A DNA stretch of 60,000 nucleotides, taken from positions 9,350,408 to 9,410,407 of the forward strand of contig OZ037771.1 of assembly GCA_964035545.1 (NCBI GenBank). Reading direction: 5' to 3'. This stretch comes from Bugula neritina. Lineage: Eukaryota > Bryozoa > Gymnolaemata > Cheilostomatida > Bugulidae. The notes beneath the pieces were generated by a model. The model made no database searches and had not been told where the DNA came from. It saw only the letters and a list, made by a program, of their open reading frames with translations. A program made the translations under genes and the position numbers. How positions within the stretch are numbered: the first letter of the stretch is position 1; each line of letters opens with the position of its first letter. Of the stretch, positions 52,701 through 60,000 are shown piece after piece.

Positions 52701-55700
52701 GTATTACATATTTTTGTTTTATTTTTGCCTTTTATGTTGCAAACAATCATATCCAGAAATAAACTTTGGCTCATGTTGGTAGTTATGTGCTAGCCCGATG
52801 GAAACATACCCTCTCGTATATACTTGTTTGCTGTGTTTAAGATCGTTGGTCTATTCAATGCTATGGTTGGAAGCAGCCTAAGTTCTTGTTTCAATCAAAT
52901 GAAAGTGTTGACGAGACAGCCACTGACTTGTCCTTACAGCAGGAGCTGCCCATTACGGTAAGCACCTTTCTATATTACAGATCAGCTTGTATTTATTGCA
53001 TAGAATTTAGGCTAATTATAATGACGTAGTGTGTTATGCATATGTAGTCTACTCTCTGCATAGCTTCTATATAGTTTAGGTTAAGATGTGGGGGATACAT
53101 CGTATTGAGGCCGCAAAGGATGAAAAACATCTCTTGATCTCATGAAAGAACATCTCTTAATCAAAATCAATAAATTGAAGGCATGCATCAGAAAATATAT
53201 CAGAAATGTGTTTACAGTTAACTTACAAAGCAACACTTTATAAGGGTTAAGTTTAAGTGAAAGGAAATATGCTAGTGACATTTAAATTTACTTGTCAAAA
53301 GATTTCAGTATATAATTGTAAAATTAACCAATGTAGTTGCATATGTCGGATAGCAGAGAAATTCAAATAGCCTGAGGTTCTCTACTAATAAAGTGAAGGG
53401 AGGATATTTGGAATTTTCTCTTTGATAGAAACTCTGCTCCAGAGTTGGTGCTACTATCCTGATTGGTCAATAGAAAGCATTTCATTTTGTTGAGTGTCTG
53501 AGAGTTGTAATCATGGTGTGTGCAAGTTGTATTAATAGATGTGTGTATTTATACAAGTGTTTTAGTAGTAAATTACTTGTTCTATTTATACACCTTCATA
53601 ATATGGTGCTTGTGCTGTTTCATTGTTTGTATTAAGCTTCAACTATTGATATTTATTTTATGATGCTTCTGCTAACCTATATTTAAATAAATAATTCAGA
53701 GAATGCTGGCCCACTAGTGTATACATAGAGCACTAGTGTATACATAGAGCACTAGTGTATACATAGAGGTATCTGCTATAGCATAGTGCTATACACTCAG
53801 ATGAACATTGTAAACTTTACATGCTGTTTATTTTAACTAACATTTGTTAAGTAAATTTGATTATGTAAAGATTGTTGCACCTGGTGTGATAAAAACTCTG
53901 ATCTATGACTTGATTTCCAACTCATCCAAACTGCATTCACATTTTTTTCATTATAATATCCTTATTGTTTCTATGATATAATGAAAAACATGCAGCTCTG
54001 CCTCCTCAAAAGCATTATTTAAGTTCATTTTATATATTTGTTCAGTCAACTATTGCTGTAGTTCATACTTCAGGGCTTGTCTGTGAGTTGTCATTTCAGA
54101 TAGACGACTTCCAGTTAGACGACCAAATTCCAGTTAAATGACCCCTAATATTGCCTTAAGATATATGTGCAAATAGTATTAAAATTATATATTTGACTAC
54201 TTTAAACTTTGAAATTGAATGAATATAATTTAGAAAAATAGTCCAAAAAAATTATATTATTTCAAAAAATTTAGGCGGCTTATAGATAATGACTGCAGTT
54301 GAGTGTTAGAGCATTGGCTTCAATGAGTCATAATCTTATTCATGTGGCTTCAGTTATTTACCTATGCATAACTTCAGTTAAACGCCTGTGCACATGGATT
54401 CACATAAAATCAAAATAAATGCAACTTAGTATCAAATATCATTAATTTTTTAATTCCTAGTCTTTTTAAACAAAGTCATCTAAATGGAAGTCGTCCAGTT
54501 GGGGGAGAGGGGGTCGTCTAAGTGGAATAATTATATTGATGGTCGTGTCTGGAAGTCATCTATCTGAACTAAAACCGTCTGCTACACATGCCGTGTAAAT
54601 ATTAGACTTTTACTTTTTTACAGATATCCGATTCATTGGATTCTGAAGAAAGCTCTCTCTGGACGTTTGAAAGTTCTATGGCCGAATGTCTGCATAAAAT
54701 ACTCAGTTCTAATGATAACCTAACTGTGATAAACCACTCAAAGTGAGTCACTATTAATCTTAGTTCTAATGATAACCTAACTGTGATAAACCACTCCAAG
54801 TGAGTCACTATTACTCTCAGTTCTAATGATAACCTAACTGTGAGAAACCACTCCAAGTGAGTCACTATTACTCACTTTCAGTTATAATGATATCCTAAAT
54901 ATGTGATTTAGCACGCCAAGTGAGCCATTGGTGATTCTGATGACCTGGTCGACACTCTAAAATTGGCATAGTATAAAATGTTCAATATCTTTTATTTTCA
55001 CTGGTTTCAATCCTTAGGTAGGGGATCTATACTATAAAAAAGCCCTTGCCTTTCAAATATAATTTCACCTAATAATAATAATATAAAAATATATATAAAA
55101 AATAAAGTCAGGCTAGCATATTTTATCAATGCTGTTATTCATTGTTTCCACGTGATAAGCATGAAGACAAATTGTCAGCTCCATCAAAAAGCAGGTTTTC
55201 TGATGGCTCCACTTTTTATGAATTTTACGTCAATAACCATCAACAAATTTGTTTAGTTATTTCATATTTTAACTAGAGATGATATTTTTGTTGCTAATAT
55301 AAGCTGCAGCCAGGCTAATTGCTAATTTTCTAGATAATGAAATCTGACTGCTGGTAAAGATGGTGGTCTATATAATTGGCACAGTTGATAATTTTATCAA
55401 TAAATTTGTGGCTATGGCATACACGAATTGCTTGTATTACCAAGCTATTAGCAGAGGCTATTAACCCCACAACTCTAAATGCAGTTATTTAATCTGATAA
55501 TTTGAATGCCCAAAGGTTTTATCAGTCAACTGCTATATAATTGCCTACAGCAGCCATTGACCTTCAAAATTTGTCTATTGCGAGGCAGAGAGTTATCTTT
55601 CCTCAATACATTTTATATATTATTGCTTTGGTACTTCTACCACCAAACTGTTCAGAACTGTACCATAAAAATATTAGTATAAAGAATGAGTGTTATTTAT

Positions 55701-58700
55701 TCTCATTATACTAGCTTTGTGGGTGTATCACTTCTAGTTGTTTCCTTCATTCTAAGAAGCATAGCTACTTATTCATACTTTGCAATGCTATTACTTATTA
55801 GCACATGCTAATGTAGTGTGACATTTTACAGTCAGAAAAGTCTTGCAGTAGCTTTTACTAGTGACATTAGTATTTGTATTGTAGCTCACAGAAACTGCTG
55901 GGACTATTAGTTTTAACTTACTTACATGCAACACTGTACTCTGCCAAGCCTTATTCATACATAATATAGTTATGCTGAGCTATTCCAATACTTGTAGACT
56001 GTGGTGGACAGATGCCAATACAGTTGGGCAGATAACTCCAATCAATTTATAATTTTGTAGGTCACTCTGTATGATTGTGAATAGATTTCTTTCCCATCTC
56101 ATGTCCTTGGAGAAGCTCTCTAATTCAGCCAATGAGAAAACTGATTTAGATTCTCCTCTTAGTGACAAGTGCCACATTCTTCACGCCAAACTTGACAAAC
56201 TAGTGGATGCGTTGAATGATGTAGGAATTGGTTTAGTTATGATTTCCTATTTTGAGTTGCTAAGTTTGTAATTGCTGTTAATGTAACTAGAAACTCTGTA
56301 TTTCCAGTCTAGTTTGTTTTTTTAACTTACATCTTTAACTTACATCTCTAACTTACATTTCTAACTTTCATCTCTAACTTACATCTCTAACTTACATCTA
56401 TAGCTTTATACTATTTATGGAATTATTTGTAGACTAAAGTTCTAGCAGACCAATGCCAAAATTTGCCGTCTGCCCAACAAAGTGATGAACCAGTTGATCC
56501 ATCAGGTTCGGAAGTGATGGAAGACAAACCACCTAGCAATAAGGTTTTTTTGCAGTTTATTATATTTAAAATAGTAATGGCTTGATAGGTTTATATAGTT
56601 TTAACACACAGCTGTCTGAACAAAGCTAATGAGATGTTGAAAGTACTGGGTGTTGAGAGTAATATTTGTTATAGTTGAGTTAGTATTATCTAGTCCTGCA
56701 GTATTTTTCACTTATCCACTATTTCTTCATGTTTCAAAGCCAATCACTATGGTTGTTGAAGAGATCCAATCTATAAAAACAGGCAGAGCCAATTTGTAAT
56801 TGGCTTTGTTTCCAGTGGCTTGAATACATGAAGACAGCGAGCCTATGGCTTGTGCTCTTTGCTTGCAGGTTATAATGGACCCCGAGCAGTGTACTGAGAA
56901 GCTTATGTCACGAGCCAACAGTGTCAAGAAGGCTATCAAACAGATCATGGACCATACAGATGCTGGTAAGCCAAGAAGAGAAAACTTGTGCTAGGAGTTG
57001 ATAAAGTAATATATGAAGACTGGGATGGTTGTGTTATAGCACTGAGTTTGAAGTCATATGCTGTAGATGACGCGCACATGTGTAGCTACTCGACAGCACT
57101 ATCCTACACTCAAGCTTAATGATGTTTTTAATTGACTTTAGTTTTTAATATAAATTACCATCAAGCACGAGTTTAATTGAGAGGTACTCATGTGCTTCTT
57201 GTTTTTCTCTCAAGAGCATGTAATCAGGAATAAGGTCATATACTCTTGGCAAAATCTTCCTCATCAATGAAAGTTTTAAGCTACTAACAGTTTTTCAGCA
57301 CTAATGGGAAAAAACTTTCAGGTATTGCAATTGGGTCATTTTACTTTATTTAGTGCACATCAGCAAATTAGGGCCAAAAGTTGAATTTTACTCAAAATTC
57401 ATGAAAACTTACTATATGGGATAATTGTAACTGCTGATTCTAAATATGTATAGCAACAACAGCTGGGAGGGGTTCTGCAACATCATTGTCATATGAGCTA
57501 AATATATATACAGATTGTGATGAAAAAAAGCCAGCACAACAATCTACGTTTTTCACTAAAAAATGTTAGGAAAAACTATAGAAAATCAAGCAAAATTAGC
57601 AAAAAAAAACTCGATTACATCATATCCAGTCGTATTGTTAATATTTTATCAGTTTAGTGCCGAAAGCCATATACATTGTGAAAAATAGCTAAAACCAGAG
57701 TTACAGAGTGTGTATTAAATTAAGCAAAATGACTCAATTACTTTTTTTCAATCTTATATATTTAGCGATTTAAGAATAATAATTCAATATTTTCACAGCG
57801 GTTACCATGACGATATCGTCAAACGTTATGCCGTCAGCTAACTCGACGCAGTCACATTCCAAAGCTGACTTGTCAGTCGACACAGTGTCTACTGAAACGT
57901 CTGGTTGTGAGGGAGAAGTAGAGAAATTTCTTCTGTCTAATGATGTGCTTCCTTCCCAGTCTCAAGGTTGGTCAACACCAAGCAATGTCACTTACTGTGT
58001 GCCTTTTTGGAAAACATACTAGATCGATTATTGAGAGTTGTCATGTCTAGAAATTGGCTGATTTAAAGAATGCATTACTTTATCAAAAACTGTAGAACTT
58101 TGGGTGATCTCTGCACTTATTGAAACGATTTTCCAGAACATTTGATCAATCAATCAGTGGTATTTTCATAAAAATCATGGAACTGATATTATGCAGATAA
58201 ATATCTTTGCCACAGCTTTCTGACTTAAACATGGCATGAGGGCTGACAACTCCTGTGTCTATACACCGTTCTTAGTATTGCACATTTACAAAAAATTTCT
58301 TGGGTTTTGTTTTTTAGACTCGCTATCACCAAGAAGGAAAATAAGTGCAGTGAGTACTTTTGCTCAGAAATCGGGCTGTGATTCTGGAACTAACTCTGCA
58401 TGCAGTTCTCAGTCTACGGTTAAATCCAGCTCCTTGAGAGGTACCAGTACTCTTATTCACACAATGCAGTGCATGCTCAGACTACTCGCTCAGCATATAG
58501 CCCTACATGTGCTATAATATAATTTGTGATTTATATTCTACCTCTTGCAGTCAAGAACTCTATAGCCCATAAGCTGGAAGGTGGTGGGAGTTTCATTAGT
58601 AAAATGCTACTTGCCAACGCAGATGCTATTTGTGCCCCTGTAGTACCACCATTTGATGATGAGGCTTTTTTGTAAGTATACTAACAGAATAAAATATTCA

Positions 58701-60000
58701 GCAAGTTTAGGGGTTTTGCGCTTTTTTCAGCAGTGTGTATCTGATGTGTTTGCAGACATTGCTGGTAAATGTATATAAGCTTGCTGTTTCACAACTATTT
58801 CATTAGTAAAAAGTGATATGGAGAATTTCTTATAACATGTCGCTGTCATTTGAAGTGTCAGATCATAACAACTAAAATTGACCTGGAGTTCATCATTAGA
58901 GAGAAGGTCATGGCACATCAGGCTGCGGAGATATTTTATATGTAAACTGGAACAAATATAATAATCATAATATAGAAGCAAGTTACACACGTACAAATTC
59001 TATTCTATTTTCTCTTATCTCCGCTTTGTCCTGTTCGGGTAGCGGGTGGCTGCCGGAGGTTTAGCTCAATTAGGCTTCTTCACCTAACCGTGTCCTGGGT
59101 GTCCTCTTTATTGTGGGAACAGGATTCGAGGTCTTTTCTGATTGTGTCGTGCCATCTATGCTTTGGGCGTCCCCGGTTTCTCTTTCCTGCAACTTTCATC
59201 TCATGCACTCCTCTCATATCATCCTCTTTCTATTTTCTGCATATATGCAACTGTAGCTTCCTTTTTCTCACCAGTTCTAACACATTCATTACTTTCGCTT
59301 CTTGCCTTATGCTTTCGTTGGTCTTGTGCTCTTCAAGAGTAATTTCTAGGCAGTAGCGTAGCATTCTCATCTCGCATATGCTCATTCTCTCCGCAAGGTA
59401 ATCAGTCACTGGCCATGTTTTCGATCCGTATAGTAGCACCGGTTTTATTACTGTCTTGTAAATGAGGACTTTGAGTCTCTTTGGGACTTTCTGGTCACAC
59501 AAACTCCTGGTCAGCTCCCTCCATTTATCCCAGGCTCTGCCAATGCGCACTTGCACCTCTGTCCTGGTGGATAGCTTATACACGTAAAAATAGTTTATCT
59601 TTATTGTTTATTAAAAGAGTTGAAAGGTCATGCTGGTGATAAACTTAAAATACCCAAAGTTCAAGAATCTAGTTGACATAGTTAACATGAGACTAGTTTG
59701 AGTTTATTAAAATAATAGTCAATTTTTTAGTTTACTCAAGTCATCTTCAGACTGTAAAATAAATTGAGTAGAAAACTTAGTGTATGTTTTATAAAGTTGG
59801 AGTATACCTCTCATAATTTTATTCACAAAGGAACTTTTCGTCCAAGATAACATTTTTAAGTAGCTTTTGTGTTTTGTGATGACAATTTATTTTGGTGCAT
59901 CTTTTAATTGTTGCAGTTTTCATTAGTAAAATTTGAGTAGTATTTGTAGATCTGGGTTTGAAGAGAAGTCTGTTATGAATAACTACTTTGGTATAGGAAT
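37790..60000 (+). CDS. DGKD: Type II diacylglycerol kinase (delta/eta type), 3' end outside window
   Basis: Phosphorylates diacylglycerol to phosphatidic acid. Exons: 37790-37966, 41755-41805, 44984-45064, 45190-45294, 47899-48028, 48134-48247, 48640-48761, 49519-49787, 50705-50813, 52482-52617, 52842-52957, 54624-54742, 56061-56220, 56433-56543, 56869-56965, 57799-57966, 58318-58440, 58551-58671, 59950 to the edge. Order: acidic-Ser N-terminus; PH domain ([16 protein letters not shown], then IFEEIDVAL and [13 protein letters not shown]); C1 domain 1 ([17 protein letters not shown]); C1 domain 2 ([20 protein letters not shown]); catalytic domain with [24 protein letters not shown] and [15 protein letters not shown]; a Ser-rich insert; then [10 protein letters not shown] opening the accessory domain. 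The exon for the middle of the PH domain (RYFKL...YY region) was not found in 41806-44983. Delta and eta cannot be told apart here; the SAM domain would lie beyond the window. Confidence 0.93.
39286..39372 (-). repeat. tRNA-like sequence, probably SINE head or tRNA pseudogene
   Basis: On the minus strand GTGGTCTAGAGGTTAAAGGC looks like a tRNA A-box/D-arm and ATGGTTCAATCC like a B box, 30 bp apart, followed by a T run that could end pol III transcription. The arms do not close a proper cloverleaf: the anticodon stem encloses only five bases and the acceptor ends do not pair. Confidence 0.55.
40125..40180 (+). repeat. tRNA-like sequence, possible SINE head
   Basis: TGGTAGCAGAGTGGCTAATC matches the pol III A-box pattern and TAGTTCAACACCC resembles a B box. 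Too short and unpaired for a functional tRNA. Confidence 0.4.
43060..43247. repeat. (ACT/GCT)n trinucleotide repeat
   Basis: ACTACTGCT-type triplets with ACTTCTGCT interruptions. Open in several frames on both strands (poly-Thr/Ala, poly-Leu, poly-Ser); none is flanked by coding sequence. Confidence 0.95.
43920..44663. repeat. 38-bp minisatellite, about 19 copies, kinase intron
   Basis: The unit TAGAGTAATAGCTGTATATC then ATAATAATCTGTAGAGTA is repeated with very few substitutions, implying recent expansion or homogenisation. It ends about 320 bp before the exon at 44984. Confidence 0.97.
45946..46405. repeat. 15-bp minisatellite, about 30 copies, kinase intron
   Basis: The unit is ACAGTAGTGTGACTT. 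Because 15 is a multiple of three it is open in one frame as a Val-Thr-Tyr-Ser-Ser repeat, with no flanking coding context. Each unit contains CTTACAG, an acceptor-like motif. A 60-bp higher-order block (with AGAGTAA and ACTGTGA variants) is duplicated around 46130-46250. 46406-47898 is intron with nothing else seen. Confidence 0.95.
48392..48640. repeat. 58-bp minisatellite, five copies, containing the acceptor of the C1-domain-2 exon
   Basis: Each unit reads roughly GGGTACTTATGT, TGGATATAGCAGAGGGGGC, ATATTTCACTG(CTG)TAG. The final unit ends exactly at the AG used by the exon starting at 48640. TTTCACTG occurs at 48399, 48457, 48516, 48571 and 48629. Confidence 0.95.
48825..48985. repeat. 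About 45-bp AT-rich tandem repeat after the same exon
   Basis: Units containing ATAATTATAGTAATATAGTA and GCTGTATATAGCATAT recur four times, starting about 65 bp after the donor at 48762. Confidence 0.85.
49190..49518. repeat. Tandem AT-rich repeats running into an exon acceptor
   Basis: A 20-bp unit (TATATAACTGTGTCTACTTG, six copies) passes into TATATAAATATGTATGTA units and then pure (TA)n, which supplies the last bases before the acceptor AAG at 49516-49518. The exon with the end of C1 domain 2 and the start of the catalytic domain begins at 49519. Confidence 0.93.
50263..50531. mobile_element. Foldback element with a degenerate telomere-like core
   Basis: The left arm (GGTAAAAATGGCCCAGGTAA, then TAATGGCATCGGTAATAA) and right arm (about 50440-50531) are imperfect inverted repeats of about 90 bp built from GGTAAtAATGGCac motifs. 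The core at 50358-50435 is C-rich with AACCTTAAACCCCAAACTC and AACCCTAA, resembling decayed CCCTAA repeats. No coding frame. It lies in a kinase intron. Confidence 0.75.
51416..52018. repeat. 14-bp minisatellite, about 43 copies, kinase intron
   Basis: The unit is TACTGGTGGTACTC with C, A or G variants at one position (CTCTAC/CTATAC/CTGTAC). Frames across it read Val-Leu-Tyr-Trp-Trp-Tyr repeats and are artefacts. The strand is G/T-rich. 50814-51415 and 52019-52481 are otherwise ordinary intron. Confidence 0.97.
53715..53769. repeat. 19-bp tandem repeat, three copies
   Basis: The unit ACTAGTGTATACATAGAGC is perfect in three copies. The remainder of 52958-54094 is AT-rich intron. Confidence 0.95.
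54095..54568. mobile_element. MITE/foldback element with about 30-bp terminal inverted repeats
   Basis: The left end TTCAGATAGACGACTTCCAG and the right end (complement TTCAGATAGATGACTTCCAG) match with one difference. Inner arms carry repeated TTCCAGTTAGACGACC-like motifs on the left and GTCGTCTAAGTGGAA on the right. No coding frame. It lies 55 bp upstream of the exon at 54624. Confidence 0.8.
54705..54900. repeat. 57-bp tandem duplication of an exon end with its donor
   Basis: AGTTCTAATGATAACCTAAC starts at 54705 (inside the exon), 54762 and 54819, with a decayed copy at 54880. Each full copy includes AAGTGAGTCACTATTA, so the donor after 54742 is copied after 54799 and 54856. The copies are nearly identical. 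Confidence 0.95.
56325..56405. repeat. 13-bp tandem repeat upstream of an acceptor
   Basis: The unit TCTCTAACTTACA is present about six times, ending about 30 bp before the exon at 56433. CTAAC and TTAAC fit the metazoan branch-point pattern. Confidence 0.9.
56966..57798. other. Kinase intron, nothing further seen
   Basis: AT-rich sequence of 833 bp between two well-supported exons; no repeat array or open frame with coding character. Confidence 0.6.
59000..59590 (-). pseudogene. LINE reverse-transcriptase 3' fragment
   Basis: The minus-strand frame from 59583 reads the C-terminal part of a non-LTR ORF2: [20 protein letters not shown], then [20 protein letters not shown] and [13 protein letters not shown]. 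After a frameshift near 59230 it continues with [19 protein letters not shown]. The IKPVLLYG(S)TW and GRPK.RW blocks are characteristic of endonuclease-reverse transcriptase LINEs. The catalytic reverse transcriptase core and endonuclease are missing, as expected for 5' truncation. It sits in a kinase intron, antisense to the gene. Confidence 0.85.

Noticed and set aside
54602-54865. Minus-strand frame with repeated [15 protein letters not shown]
   Set aside because: Antisense shadow of the 57-bp exon-end duplication.

Overview
This is a 60 kb piece of an intron-rich, AT-rich animal genome. GT-AG introns, metazoan gene families, SINE/LINE/Ty3 debris and very many simple repeats point to an invertebrate, plausibly a lophotrochozoan; I cannot place it lower. 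There are no bacterial features and no complete rRNA or tRNA gene.

Layout from left to right: (1) 1-5.4 kb is gene-poor, with a foldback element and long TG/CA microsatellites. (2) 5.5-14.5 kb (+) holds an unrecognised Ser/Asn/Gln-rich coding exon and a six-exon TMEM272-like four-pass membrane protein; its introns carry a SINE, a minisatellite interrupted by a MITE, and a 14-bp array starting exactly at a 5' splice site. (3) 15-20 kb is non-genic, with a decayed Ty3/gypsy pol fragment (-). (4) 20.0-24.1 kb (+) is a six-exon RNF26-type membrane RING E3 ligase. (5) 24.8-27.4 kb (-) is an unrecognised type I membrane protein with two small Cys-rich modules. (6) 28.4-35.5 kb (-) is a complete 12-exon RanGAP1, including acidic tract and SUMO-acceptor domain. 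(7) 37.8 kb to beyond the right edge (+) is a type II diacylglycerol kinase (delta/eta type): PH, two C1 domains, catalytic domain split by a Ser-rich insert, and the start of the accessory domain.

Exon models were built by hand from conserved protein sequence plus GT/AG sites, and the reading phase closes at each junction except where stated (the first junction of the membrane protein gene, and one missing PH-domain exon of the kinase). The genes are unrelated housekeeping or signalling functions: nuclear transport GTPase control, ER/endosomal ubiquitination and lipid signalling.

The most unusual property is that many tandem arrays do not lie at random in introns. They begin or end at, or close to, an exon boundary, and their repeat units copy splice signals (donor, acceptor or branch-like motifs). 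I count eight cases in four genes. I also see three unrelated foldback elements whose arms are built from short internal motifs, and a MITE whose insertion into a minisatellite leaves a readable TTA target duplication.
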